Assembly (NCBI GenBank): GCA_900291925.1
Contig: UWYS01000001.1
Span: 1,116,001 to 1,180,000, forward strand
Direction of reading: 5' to 3'
Source of the DNA: Thecaphora thlaspeos
Lineage: Eukaryota; Basidiomycota; Ustilaginomycetes; Urocystidales; Glomosporiaceae
Length of the DNA stretch: 64,000 nucleotides
The position numbers and the translations under genes are program-made. This document shows positions 31,939 through 42,450 of this stretch, piece after piece (the stretch's first letter is position 1; every line of letters begins with the position of its first letter). The notes beneath the pieces were generated by a model. The model had not been told where the DNA came from. It worked only from the letters and a program-made list of their open reading frames with translations, and did no database searches.

Positions 31939-34020
31939 ATGTCTGGCTTCCTCACCTCCAGCGCCGTCCTGCTGGGAAGGACTGTCTTTGCACCAGTCGC
32001 ACCGCACAGCCTCTTCGCCGTTAACGTCGAGCATGCTCGTGCAGGCGATGCCATCCCCTCGAGCTCGAACGCAACACAAGGCGGAAACGCCGGTCCGACA
32101 ATGTCATCTCTCATCGCAGCCTGTCCCAACCTCGACCCATCAAACCGGCCGACGTACAAGCCTACACCTTGGCTGACAACGGGTCACCTCCAGACCATCT
32201 GGTGCGCCGCCGGCTCCTTTGACCGCATCGACCGCGTCACCTACAAGCGCCGAGTCTTTCTCACACCGGATGGCGGTACCATCTCGCTAGACGTTTCGCC
32301 GCCCGAGCTGGCCGACGCCGACGATGCGGGCTTCGACGCCACGCCGACAATCGTAGCCTGCCACGGCCTCACTGGAGGGAGCCACGAGTCCTACATCCGC
32401 AACTGCCTCTCGCCAATGACCACGCCGAAATCGGAGGGTGGTGCTGGCTACCGTGGCGTCGTGGTTAATTTCCGCGGCTGCGCAGACACGGCTGTCACCT
32501 CGCCCCAGCTGTACTCAGCCTCCAAGACGTCCGACCTGCGGAGCGCCCTGCTGCTTCTAACTAGGCTCTACCCCAACTCGCCCATGATCGGGATCGGCTT
32601 CTCGCTCGGCGCCAACGTTCTCGGCAAATACCTGGGAGAGGAGGGAGACGAGTCACCGCTCCTAGGCGGCGTGATCGTCGGGACACCATTCGATCTCAAG
32701 GCCGGCTCTGATGCGCTCGAGTACGGCGGCTTCCTCCCGCAGAAGTACTCGGCCGTCATGAACCTCAACCTCGCGCGCGTGCTGCGCCGCCACAAAGACA
32801 CTTTGTCTCTCCACGCCCCGCTGCGCCCCTACATCGACCGGCTGTACGATCCCGAGCCGCTCAGCAAGGCCGACGCCCAGCTCCACAAGAAGCAGTGCCA
32901 AGAAGGCGGGCCGAAGCCCAGGGAGAAGGACGTCATCCGACCGGGCACGCTCAAGTTGGTCGACGAGACAATGACTCGCCTCATGGGCGGCCACTCGAAG
33001 CCCTATGGCGAATTTCCCTTTGCGAGCGCCAACGACTACTACAACCCCGGAGGCTGCGTCAACGTCCTCGACGGGGTAAAGCGGCCCATGCTCTGCCTCA
33101 ATGCCGAGGACGATCCGATCGTGCCGTCGGGCATCTGGGCCAAGGTCAGGACGGCGATTGGCTACGACGGCGAAGGCAAGCCCTTGCCGGAGTCGGAGAG
33201 GGCAAGCGGCAGTGTCAACGAGAACATCGCCCTGGCCTGGACCAAGGGCGGCGGCCATCTCGGCTGGTTCGAGGGCGTGCGGCCCAAGCGGTGGCTCCAC
33301 AAGCCGGTCAACGAGTTCATCGAGGCGCTTTTTGACCAGACGAGCGAGGAGCGGAAACGCAAACTTGCCGATGCGCATCTGTGGAAGCAAGAGGGGCGAG
33401 TCGAGGTCAAGCAGGTAGACATTGAGCTGATGCCCAAGGAGGCCCTCCCGGTCTACGACCTGCCCGGCGAGAACGGCCGGCCGAAGCGCACCAGCGAGAC
33501 CAAGACGCTCGAGGCGACAAAGGACGAGTCCAGGTGCGCAAGCGGCCACGGGGCCACGGACGACGGCGACAGCACCGCCGGCGAGGCACGGGTGAATGAC
33601 ATCGCCGCCGACCTCAAGGGTGACGGGCCTGTCGCGGAAGAAACGCTGCTCAACCCTTCCGACACGGGTCGTCTGGAGAGCACGGAGGCCGCACCGTACC
33701 AAGACGCCCGATTCGCATGGCTGCTGACGCAGGTGCTGCCTGAGGCGCCGTTGCTCCACCCGCGGCAAGCTACCGGCGACCGCTACAGCCCTCCGCCCGC
33801 CGAACTGAGCGAAGCGGAAAAGGAGGCGAGAGGTTGGAAGATCCTCAAGGGGCAACTGATGTACTGGGATACCAAGAGGCCCGAGGTCGGGTTCCTGGAG
33901 CTGACGGAGGAGAGCCGGGTTAGCGGAGCGGGCAACGTCTTCAGAGGCGGCATCGAGTTGCCTGGCCAGAGGCTGGCAGGCGGAGCCAAGAAGGAGCAGG
34001 ACGTCGTAGCCGGTCTATAA
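31939..34020 (+). CDS. AB-hydrolase of the YheT/EHT1-EEB1 group
   Basis: A single-exon 693-residue protein. The family N-terminus TPWLTTGHLQTIWCAAG is at about residue 75, followed by the oxyanion region IVACHGLTGGSHESY, VVVNFRGCADT, the nucleophile elbow IGIGFSLGANVLGKYLG, the acid in LCLNAEDDPIVP and the His in KGGGHLGWFEG, so the triad is complete. Yeast relatives Eht1 and Eeb1 make and cleave medium-chain fatty acid ethyl esters. Compared with yeast (about 450 residues) this protein has a C-terminal extension of roughly 170 residues (from about 520) rich in Glu, Lys and Ala, with a second ordered-looking patch EARGWKILKGQLMYWDTKRP. The start ATG at 31939 follows a pyrimidine-rich leader; a downstream ATG is possible. 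Confidence 0.88.
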   Translation: MSGFLTSSAVLLGRTVFAPVAPHSLFAVNVEHARAGDAIPSSSNATQGGNAGPTMSSLIAACPNLDPSNRPTYKPTPWLTTGHLQTIWCAAGSFDRIDRVTYKRRVFLTPDGGTISLDVSPPELADADDAGFDATPTIVACHGLTGGSHESYIRNCLSPMTTPKSEGGAGYRGVVVNFRGCADTAVTSPQLYSASKTSDLRSALLLLTRLYPNSPMIGIGFSLGANVLGKYLGEEGDESPLLGGVIVGTPFDLKAGSDALEYGGFLPQKYSAVMNLNLARVLRRHKDTLSLHAPLRPYIDRLYDPEPLSKADAQLHKKQCQEGGPKPREKDVIRPGTLKLVDETMTRLMGGHSKPYGEFPFASANDYYNPGGCVNVLDGVKRPMLCLNAEDDPIVPSGIWAKVRTAIGYDGEGKPLPESERASGSVNENIALAWTKGGGHLGWFEGVRPKRWLHKPVNEFIEALFDQTSEERKRKLADAHLWKQEGRVEVKQVDIELMPKEALPVYDLPGENGRPKRTSETKTLEATKDESRCASGHGATDDGDSTAGEARVNDIAADLKGDGPVAEETLLNPSDTGRLESTEAAPYQDARFAWLLTQVLPEAPLLHPRQATGDRYSPPPAELSEAEKEARGWKILKGQLMYWDTKRPEVGFLELTEESRVSGAGNVFRGGIELPGQRLAGGAKKEQDVVAGL

Positions 34021-34543
34021 GTAGGGAAGGGTGATGAGAAGCGTGCGCAGCAGCCGAGAAACTGCACCAACGGACATATCGATACACAGTTACGGCTTAC
34101 TTTTTGAGGCAGGTCGTTGTGAGATTCTTAGATTACTGCCAGGGCACATCAGAAAGACAAGGCTTCATAGACATGCCTCCACGCCGAAGCAGGTCGAAGA
34201 TGGTGTTTGGCAGCGAATGATGGTGGCAAGCGGACTTGCCGACGACGGCATGCTGGCGTGGCGAGACGACCGAAAGGGGCAGGAAAAGGCGGTTGCTGGC
34301 GCCCTTCAAAAGGCCGGGGGCGTGGCTGTGCGAGACGGCCTTACTTTCGCTCTCATCCCGCCATAGCTACCTCCACATCCCAAGCCCCAGCTCCATTTTT
34401 GAGCGTCGACCCTCGCGCCACTCAACAAAGGACCTCCACCTCTGGTCACTTGTCTGCCATCCGCCACCATCGCCACCACCATCGCCACCACCATCGCCAC
34501 CACCATCGCTCCCCCTCTCGCCCCCTCATTCCTACCACCCGAC
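34021..34543. other. Intergenic spacer ending in a tandem repeat
   Basis: A 523-base tandem spacer. Its last part is the CACCACCATCGC repeat; the rest shows nothing recognisable. Confidence 0.5.
34462..34509 (+). repeat. 12-bp tandem repeat (CACCACCATCGC)n
   Basis: Nearly four copies of a 12-base unit lie in the presumed 5' leader, ending about 35 bases before the ATG at 34544. Confidence 0.9.
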
Positions 34544-35437
34544 ATGCCCAACGTCAAGTTCATCAACAACACGCACGTGCCTCTGCACGTCTGCCTCAAG
34601 CAGATCTCGCCGCTGCACTACTCCAACTCGCTCCAACCGGGCGGCAAGGTCGAGATGAAGTGCGGTCGTGTCTGGTTCACCATCCAGGCTCGCATCGATC
34701 GTGGCGATAACGGATACGACAAGTTCCAGACCTACGCTCCCATAGCTGCCATCACGTTTGTCGCGCTCACGCTCGGCGCCGGTGCCATCTACGTCGCGGG
34801 TGCGTCGGCTGCTGCTGGAGGCGCCACCGCGGCGCTCACCGCTCTGGGCGCTAGGCTGTCCGCCATGGTGGCCATGCACTCCCCCACTGCTAGAAGGTTG
34901 TACAAGTACGCGCATAAGGGTCAGACCGTCGCGAAGATTGGTCAGGTCATAGGCATCGGTGGTGGAGCGTTGACGGGCGCCAAAAAGGGTCGGAGGCCAA
35001 AGGATCCAAAGGATATGGCAAAACAGCATGCAGAGAAGGCGACCAGGACCGCCTTGAAGAAGCTGCTGCAGGGTTCGGTCATCTCGTGAGTCGACACCGT
35101 ATCTTCCCCCCTCTTTTTCCCATCCTGCCGCTGCACATACTAACATCCTCCTCCTCTCTTTCTGCTACCCTTCTCTCCACGCCATCCTCCATCCAGCTCT
35201 CCCGGCTGGCTAATCGATCGTGACCGCACATTCCGCCTCGTAGGTGGCCCACGAGCATCCAAAGTAGACGGTCTCCTAGTTATCGAGACGGACACGACGC
35301 AACCCTTCGCTATCGTCGACCAGACGGGCAAGATAGTCGCGACGGGCAACCAAAACGGCGGCGAGGCCGTACCACCATCTGCCGAGCTCGTCGACAGTGA
35401 CGGAGACGGAGAGGACCATACCGAGGATGCGGCGTAA
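34544..35437 (+). CDS. Unknown protein with membrane segments; stop may be premature
   Basis: Two exons (34544-35085 and 35197-35437) encode 260 residues to the first stop. The N-terminal 60 residues form a beta-rich domain (VKFINNTHVPLHVCLKQ, GGKVEMKCGRVWFTIQARID). Two hydrophobic stretches follow (APIAAITFVALTLGAGAIYVAG and an Ala-rich helix), then a Lys-rich segment and a C-terminal domain SSPGWLIDRDRTFRLVGGP with an acidic end. After the TAA at 35435-35437 the same frame stays open for 49 more codons, Pro/Ala-rich and then KKDSAFMRIIKGDGMFL, to a TAA at 35585-35587. The protein may really end there. I do not recognise the family; similar fungal proteins of unknown role exist to my memory. 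Confidence 0.65.
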
Positions 35438-35587
35438 CTCAACGCGCACGAACCACAGGCTGACGCGCCCGCGTCCCCTGTAGAAGTACCACCAGCACCA
35501 GCACCAGCGCTCGCGTCCGCTCCAGCTCAGCAGAAGAAAGACTCGGCTTTCATGAGGATCATCAAGGGTGACGGCATGTTCCTCTAA

Positions 35588-35947
35588 CCCACCAGCGTCA
35601 CTGCCACAGTCACTGGCGGTAAATAAGGACCGCACCTATTTAGATGCTCGCCGGCGCTCGGCTCATCGTTCCGTAATTCTACAACATCTTCCACTTCCAC
35701 TCCTCCAGCTGTAGTCCATGGACAAGGCTGAGCGTCGCGACGCTGTGCTTGCCCTGGAAATCTTCAGCCACGGCAACCTCTGCCTGAATACTTCCGCCGA
35801 GCCAACCATCGTTTGCAGAAGGGATCATGATGCATTGCATGGCAGCACTGCAGCGAGCTGCTTAAAGGATAATCATGAATCCAACGGTGGTATAGAAAAC
35901 AAGAGGTACGAATCTAGACAAGAGACATCTCCGCAACATCAACCCAA
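35588..35947. other. Convergent 3' spacer
   Basis: A 360-base spacer between two gene ends; probably 3' UTRs. No gene is seen. Confidence 0.5.
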
Positions 35948-37624
35948 TCAGTGCCCGTTAACAGCGACGTTCTGGGTGCTAAAGTTGGCGGCATGACCGT
36001 TGACGCCGTTGATCTTGTTGGCGTTATCGACGACGGTCGATCCGTTGGACTTGAGGCCGTTGGTGCCGACGTCGCGGCCGAGGAAGTTGTGCGATCCGTT
36101 GAATGTCGCACCGCGCAGGGCGGTCGGGTACTTTCCAGTGAGGCCGAGCGGCTTGGCGATGCCCGCGGCCAGGTCGGCGTCCACCTGGTGCCACACGGCG
36201 ATGGCGCGCTTTAGCACCTCGGCGTCGGTACACGTCTCCATGTGTCCCGAGATATTGGCAATCGTGTTCTTGCGATCCTCCTCCGAGAAGACCCTGCGCC
36301 ACATCTCGCGCGGCTGGACAAAGTCCTTCTCAGAGACGCCGCTCAGGAAGGCGATGGCGTGACCCTCGTAGTCGCCGTGGAACGCGTCGAGGTCCACCGG
36401 GCGCTGCTGGAACTTGGGCGGCGCAATCGACGAAATGTAGTTGGGGCGAGGTCCCTGGTTGTAGAAGGCCATCGCTCCATCGCGCTGGAAGTTGACTGGC
36501 TTGTGGGCAGGCGCATTCTGGTTGATGGGGAGCTGCTGGTAGTTGACGCCGATGCGGTGGCGGTGGGCGTCGGGGTACGAGAACAGCCGGCTCTGGAGGA
36601 CCGGATCGTTGGACGGCTCGAGGCCGGGAACAAGGTGTGCCGGGTTGAAGGCGACAGACTCAACCTCGCTGAAGTAGTTCTGCACGTTCTGGTTGAGCTC
36701 GATCTCGCCGAGCGGCTGGAGGGGAAACTTGTCGCGCGGCCACGTCTTGGTGAGGTCGTTGACGTTGACGCCGGCCTCGACGGCCTCCTTGGGCGTCATG
36801 ATCTGGTACTTGACGTCCCACTTGGGGAACTCGCCGCGCTCGATGGCGTCGAAAAGGTCCTTCTGGTGCTCGTCAGGCGACTTCTCGGCGGCCTCGTCGT
36901 TGGTGAGGTTCTTGGTGCCCTGCTGCGAGAGGACGTGGAACTGGCAGTACTTCCACTTGCCCTCGGCGTTGACAAACTTGAACGTGTGGCCCGAGTAGCC
37001 CTGCATGTGACGCCACGTAGCAGGGATACCTCGAGGGCCCATCAGGTAGAGGAACTGGTGGACACTCTCGGGGTTCTGGCCCATGTAGTCCCAGAAGGCC
37101 GTCGAGTCGTCGCCGTGCGTCAGGTGCGTCTGCGGGTGACGCTTCTGGGTGTGGATGAACTGCGGGAACTTGGCCGGGTCGCGCAGGAAGAAGATGGGAG
37201 TGTTGTTAAAGACCCAGTCCATGTTGCCCTGCTTTGTGCGGAACTTGATCGAGAAGCCTCGCGGGTCGCGCACGCAGTCGGGCGACCCGGACTCGCCGCC
37301 GACGGTGCTGAAGCGGGCAGTGATGGGGCACTCGGTCTTCTCAGCAAAGAGCGGGGCGAGGCAAAGATCGGGGATGGGGTGGGTGGTGCGGTAGACGCCG
37401 TGGGCTCCGCCGCCCTTTGCGTGGACGACGCGCTCAGGGATACGCTCTCGGTCGAAGTGAGAGAGGAGGTCGATGAGATGGAAGTCCTGGAGGAGCAGCG
37501 GGCCCTCGGTGCCGACGCGCTGGGCCTCGTAGGCGTGCGGGACAGGGACGCCGTTCGAAGCGCTGTAGACGCCCGGCTCGGAGGAAGCGTCCTCGGCGAA
37601 GGACCTGACGGGTAGGTACGACAT
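35948..37624 (-). CDS. Catalase (heme, small-subunit type)
   Basis: A single-exon 558-residue monofunctional catalase that converts hydrogen peroxide to water and oxygen. Marks in order: LLQDFHLIDLLSHFDRERIPER, the catalytic His in RVVHAKGGGAHG, RFSTVGGESGSPD and VRDPRGFSIKFRT, the catalytic Asn in WVFNNTPIFF, and the heme-ligand Tyr in SRLFSYPDAHRHRIG. Length about 500-560 fits the clade without the flavodoxin-like domain. The start ATG at 37624 (MSYLPVRSF) was chosen because upstream in-frame codons are low-complexity leader. No SKL-like peroxisomal signal is at the C-terminus, which ends in an Asn/Gly-rich tail. A TATA box is about 140 bases upstream. It is divergent from the Nas2 gene. 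Confidence 0.97.
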   Translation of the reverse strand: MSYLPVRSFAEDASSEPGVYSASNGVPVPHAYEAQRVGTEGPLLLQDFHLIDLLSHFDRERIPERVVHAKGGGAHGVYRTTHPIPDLCLAPLFAEKTECPITARFSTVGGESGSPDCVRDPRGFSIKFRTKQGNMDWVFNNTPIFFLRDPAKFPQFIHTQKRHPQTHLTHGDDSTAFWDYMGQNPESVHQFLYLMGPRGIPATWRHMQGYSGHTFKFVNAEGKWKYCQFHVLSQQGTKNLTNDEAAEKSPDEHQKDLFDAIERGEFPKWDVKYQIMTPKEAVEAGVNVNDLTKTWPRDKFPLQPLGEIELNQNVQNYFSEVESVAFNPAHLVPGLEPSNDPVLQSRLFSYPDAHRHRIGVNYQQLPINQNAPAHKPVNFQRDGAMAFYNQGPRPNYISSIAPPKFQQRPVDLDAFHGDYEGHAIAFLSGVSEKDFVQPREMWRRVFSEEDRKNTIANISGHMETCTDAEVLKRAIAVWHQVDADLAAGIAKPLGLTGKYPTALRGATFNGSHNFLGRDVGTNGLKSNGSTVVDNANKINGVNGHAANFSTQNVAVNGH

Positions 37625-38809
37625 GGTGGCAGGGTGTGCGTGTGTGTTGGGCTGAATGGAGAGGGTCGCTTCGAGGTGGGAAGTGGTGTAGAAGACGTGA
37701 GCGGATGCGTGAAGACAGGGGGACAGAGGGAAAGGGGTTAGGCAGTGCGGGGTGGCCACCTATATATCATTTGGTCGATCCCGGTGGCGCACGACGTCAG
37801 CAGTCGCCATCGCACACTCTTGAAGAAGCGCAGGGCGAGGGAGATGTTTCATGCTAAGGCCGCTTACGTAGATGGAGGGAGGTAGAGCGTCCTTACAATC
37901 GGTGCGCTGTCATCCACCGAAGAGGGCAGTCATCGCTGGTACTGTACTGTACGTCCGTTGGACCCTGGCACCATATTCGTGGTATTCTGCTCCTCTCCAC
38001 CTCAGCGTCGCCTCGACGTGGCATGAGCTCAGCCAGATTGCCGCGCCCTGACACGAACGAGCAAGAGAGCGGACACGCTGGCAGCGTCGCAAGAGGTCCT
38101 CGACGGCCTGTAAGAGCAGCCGATTGGATTCTGTCGGACAAGTTTTGCCACCCATCCACGGCGAGTGTAGGACTTATGTAATACAGCGTCGACCTCCGAG
38201 GCTGTCAAGGCAGCCGTGTCCCGTCTTTGTGCAGGCGTAGCCCTGCTTGCTACAGACAGTGAGGTGACCAGCAAGGGGATCAAGCGACGAGCGCAGGCAT
38301 CCGACGAACGCGCGGTCTGACGAGAGCTGGGCACGCCACCACAGGCAAAAAGCGCCGCGCGTGATGGAAGGGTACGGTATTTTGTGAGTCAGCACCGACG
38401 TCGATAGGCCAGATCGAGAGCGCTTCACACGAGCGCAAGCATAACGTCACACCGCCTCGGCGCAAGGCGGCCTCCCGCCGCGCTGGTCAGCAGCGTACCA
38501 GCCTCTGGACCCTGCAGCTGTCGATATGCGCCTCTGCCGGCCCGCAAACCGGGGTGCTCAGGGTGCTCAGAGATCCGCGTCTCTTTCCGGATCCGAATTC
38601 GAGAAAGCCCGGGTTTCGGAAACGCCAAGCTGGACTGCATGCACATAAGGCTTTTCTCGCTCCCACGTCCTGAGCTCGGGCCCACATCAAACCTGCACCA
38701 GCCGCAGTTCACTTTTTGGCGTTGCGCTGACCACTTCACTTCTCACCTTGCACCACCCCTCTCCCGCCGTCATCCCGCCCACTCGATCACTCGCCCGCAC
38801 AACGCCACG
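37625..38809. promoter_or_regulatory. Divergent promoter region of catalase and NAS2
   Basis: A 1.2-kb gene-free spacer between opposite starts. Beyond the TATA box nothing specific was recognised; the open frames here are short and conflicting. Confidence 0.5.
37761..37770 (-). promoter_or_regulatory. TATA box of the catalase gene
   Basis: The minus strand reads ATGATATATA about 140 bases before the catalase start. Confidence 0.55.
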
Positions 38810-39798
38810 ATGGCCATCATCACTGACCACCTCGACATCCATCCGTCCACCCATCCCGTCGTTGACGTCGGACCCTCTCTCTCCTCACCACTTCCGACCT
38901 CACCCACCGCCGCTCGAACCGAAGCCCTCGCCCTTCTCTCGCTCTCCAAACAGATCGACTCAGAACTCCAACACCACTACTCGACACTCAAGTCCAACGG
39001 CGTAGACCAGACGTCGTCCCTGATCGATTCCAATGGCTTCCCGCTCGCGGATAAGGATCTGGTGGCGATCCGAAGTGCGAGGAACAGGATCGCAATGCTG
39101 CACAACGATTCGAAGGCGGTGAGAGAAAGGGTGGAGAAGCTATTGGAGCTTGCTATCAATGGTGAAGCTGTCGCCGGTGCGGAGAAGGTGGAGAGCGGCA
39201 TTGGAGAGAGGGGAGAAGCGAGGAAGGAGGAGCGGCTGGAACCCTTTGCGAGGATCAATTTGGTCGCTAGTGGAAGCCCGGCCGAGCATGCTGTGAGTCC
39301 TCGAGTCGTCGTTCATATCGTTTTAAGCCACCGTGTTCGGCGTCCAGACAGCTGATCTCTGTTCTTCAATCGTTTCTCAAAATACCTCACGCTCATCAGG
39401 GTTTACGAGTCGACGACCAGCTCGTCCGCTTCTCGTCAATCGACAAATCCAATAATGACGGACTCAAGGCGCTAGCGAGACCCGGCATCGTCACGGACGG
39501 CGAAACGTTGCAGGTCGTCGTACAGAGGAGGAGCGGCGCATCGACATCGTCGCAGCTGGAGGTCGTCACGCTCAGCCTAACGCCGGCCAGTGGGTGGGGT
39601 GGAAGGGGTCTACTTGGGTAAGTCCCCACGCCTTCCAACTCCTGACCAACTCCCGATGCTGGCCCGAGGGTAGATTACTGATCTGTCCGTTTTGACCTTC
39701 TCTACGACCTATGACGCAGATGCCACATTGTTCCTCTGAACACGAAGAGGAAGGACAGCATGAATGCTCGTCCCTCCTACCGCGAAGAGAGAGGATAG
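38810..39798 (+). CDS. NAS2: 26S proteasome assembly chaperone Nas2 (PSMD9/p27)
   Basis: Three exons (38810-39292, 39400-39617, 39720-39798) encode 259 residues. Nas2 binds the proteasomal ATPase Rpt5 through a PDZ domain and guides assembly of the regulatory particle base. The N-terminal helical part has KQIDSELQHHYSTLKSNGV, SLIDSNGFPLADKDLVAIRS and ARNRIAMLHNDSKAV, the family pattern. The PDZ domain runs from PFARINLVASGSPAEHAG through LRVDDQLVRF to ASGWGGRGLLGCHIVPL. The protein extends 19 residues beyond the usual HIVPL end. All splice phases agree. It is divergent from the catalase gene; Rpt1 is encoded 17 kb away. Confidence 0.93.
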
Positions 39799-40067
39799 AG
39801 CCAAGAAGCGGGAATGAATTTATACTTTTACTCGATCATCTCAAAGGGTCAATCTCGGACTCACACAGGCAGTGGTCATCACGGTCGCATCGTCCGTCCG
39901 GAACACCGAACGACGGACGCTGGAAGAGGACATAGCAAAGCGCGCATCAAATGCACCAGAGTAATGCAAGCATCGGGTCCATCTCCTTATCCTTCCAATC
40001 CTTTTGGTAGTGCCGCGGCACGGGAATGCGCAAAATGAGCTTAGCATGGCTCGCGTCACGCCTTTAT

Positions 40068-42049
40068 CTACACCTGGGCGACGGCCTGACCATCCGCTCT
40101 GAGATCGCTCCCGGCCGCCCAGACGAGCTCGCCATCCGGGTTGATGACGCATTGAATCATCTGGCCCCGTCCGAACTGAAAGCGACCCCAGCCTTGGACG
40201 ACGTTGACGTTGTGGCCCATCGCGCGCAGCTCCTCGACCACCTTGGCTTCAATGCCCGCCTCGAGCGAGACGTCCGACTGCTTGCCCTCGGGACCTTGCA
40301 TGCCCGGGCCGATGCAGAATCGCGGCGCGTCCAGAGCGTCCTGCACGCTAAAGCCGTGGTGTAGCATGCTCAACAGCACCTGGACGTGACCCTGCGGCTG
40401 CATGAAGCCTCCCTGCGGATGTAATTGAAGTGATAGCAGTGTCGATCGTCAGTATCTGGCGTTGGATGGAGACTCCTACGCCATGTGTCGCGGATGCGAC
40501 GCCACTCACCATCACTCCGTAGCTTAGGAAGAGCTCATCGCTGCGGAGCGCCATCGCCGGGATGATGGTGTGGTACGGCCTCTTGCCAGGAGCGACGCAG
40601 TTGGGGTGGCCCTCCTCTAGCACGAACCCGGCACCTCGGTTCTGCAAGGTGAAGCCGCAGCCTTTCGGAACGGCGGCCGTGCCAAAACCGGCGTCTGTTG
40701 CGGACGTCGTGACGGGGGGCAAGAGAAAAGAGAAGCGAGTGATGGAGCGTCAGAGGATGAAACGTTTGGCAGCAAACCTGCCTCTGCCACTTACAGTTCG
40801 AGTTGATGAAGGAGCACGCGTTTCCCTCGCCATCCGTGACGCTGAAGTAGACGGTATCGCAGGTGTTGACCGGGCTACCCTTTGTCAGGTCGACCGTGGC
40901 CTTCTTGGGGTCAAACAGCTTCGCCCGCTCGCGGAGGTAGTCCTTGCTCAGCAGCGCGTCGACGACGTCGCGCGAATGGTCGGGGTCGGGGTCGGCGACA
41001 AAGTAGCGCGTATCGACGAAAGCAAGGCGGAGCGCCTCGATCAGGGCGTGAAGGTACTCGGCGCTGTTGTGAGGGATCTTTGCGAGGTCGCCAACCTTTC
41101 CCTCGTCCTGCAACGCGTCGAGGATGCCGAGGGCCAGCAGAGCGGTGAGGCCCTGTCCGTTTGGCGGGCACTCGTAGACGGTCACGCCCTCCTTGCCTTC
41201 GAGGTCTCCGACCTCAGCGGGGTGATTGTAGGTGTACGAGATCGGCGTCACCTCCTCAGTGCCCTTGTCAAAGTGGCTCTCGAGGTCTTCCATCTCCATC
41301 AGTCCGCCCTGCGACTTGATGAGGGCGACAATCTCTTCGGCGATGCGGCCCTTGTAGAAGCCGGCCTTGCCCTTTGTGGCGAGCTCGCGGAAGGTGCGCG
41401 CGAGGATCGGCATGCGCATGATTTGCCCCGCGGCGGGAGCCTTGCCCTTGAGCAGCATCTCTTCGGCATTGGGCGATGCGGCCTTGATAAGCTTCTCGGA
41501 ACGCGCCCAGAGGTAGGCAGTGGACTCGTGAACGGGATGACCGTCTTCTGCGAGGCGGATGGCGGGAGCAAGAACGTCTGCCAAGGAGATGTTGCCGCTG
41601 CCGAGCTTCTCGACGGTGTCGACCCAAGCGCTGGCGGCGCCAGGGACGGTGACGGAGTGGAGGCTGTTGCCGGGGATCTCTCTGCCGCCGATGCCGGCCT
41701 CTCTAAGTCGTTGGAGCGTCATGGCCCTCGGTGCTCGGCCAGACCCATTGAAGGCGCGGACCTTTTTGGCCTTTGCGTCGTAAAAGAGGCAGAATGCGTC
41801 GCCGCCGATTCCGGTGTTGCAAGGTTCGGTGACGTTGAGTGCTGCGGCGACGGCGACGGCCGCGTCTGCAGCGTTGCTGCCCTTGTTGAGGATCTCGATG
41901 CCGGCAGAAGCGGCGAGAGGCTGGGAGCAGGCGACGACGCCCTTTGTGCCCATGACGGTGGAGCGACGGGAGCCGAAGCGCATAAACTCGGGCTGGTGGG
42001 CGGGGTCAGTGACGCTCCAGTCGAAGCGGGAACGCGCTGTAGAAGCCAT
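40068..42049 (-). CDS. Gamma-glutamyltransferase / glutathione hydrolase-like
   Basis: Three exons (42049-40795, 40694-40510, 40412-40068) encode 594 residues. The Ntn-hydrolase cleaves the gamma-glutamyl bond of glutathione and related compounds after self-cleavage into two chains. Marks: [61 protein letters not shown], and the processing region [19 protein letters not shown] in which the Thr should be the new N-terminus and nucleophile. Exons 1 and 2 join to [18 protein letters not shown] and [14 protein letters not shown], matching the bacterial YwrD-like subgroup rather than the secreted animal type. No signal peptide or anchor follows the chosen ATG at 42049, so it may be cytosolic. A hydrophobic open frame upstream lacks a supported start. 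Confidence 0.92.
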
Positions 42050-42450
42050 GGCGGTAGCGGCGATGGCGATGTAGCGAAGGAGCGGTGGCGCGGGTATGGT
42101 TGCTTGTCGGTGGAGAGGGAGGCGCGGCGGTGACGGCTCGTCTTTAGGGTGCGATGAGATAGGAAGGATATGGGCGTGAGCTAAGAACTTGAAAGGGAGC
42201 AAGACGGCTGAAGCGTCGCCGGGAGGGGGACCGTGCGAGAAAGGAAGATGGGAAGGGAAAGAGGGCGGAGGGGGATGCAGCCTTTTCCCTGCATCGGCCG
42301 CCCGCGCGGATTTCCGCCAAACGCGGAGCACGCTTTTTGGCTGCTGCGTGGCTGCTGCGTGGCTGCTGCTCGGCACCGGTCTCGGCCTCAAGCGCGGTAG
42401 TTCCGTCCGTGCTTCGACCGTTAAACGCCGATAAGTGGAGGAGGCCGTGC
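42050..42450. promoter_or_regulatory. Divergent promoter region of the gamma-glutamyltransferase gene
   Basis: A 400-base spacer between the minus-strand start at 42049 and the pseudogene. A GGCTGCTGCGT direct repeat is at about 42339-42365. No gene is supported. Confidence 0.4.

Noticed and set aside
32662..33855. Open frame of 397 codons opposite the EHT1-like hydrolase
   Set aside because: Antisense shadow of a gene with a complete catalytic triad.
36242..37615. Open frame of 457 codons opposite the catalase gene
   Set aside because: It is the antisense shadow of a highly conserved catalase; composition is Val/Leu/Glu/Arg-biased as expected from GC-rich codon complements, with no domain.
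40562..42133. Open frame of 523 codons opposite the gamma-glutamyltransferase gene
   Set aside because: It spans two introns of a clearly coding minus-strand gene and shows no family motif.
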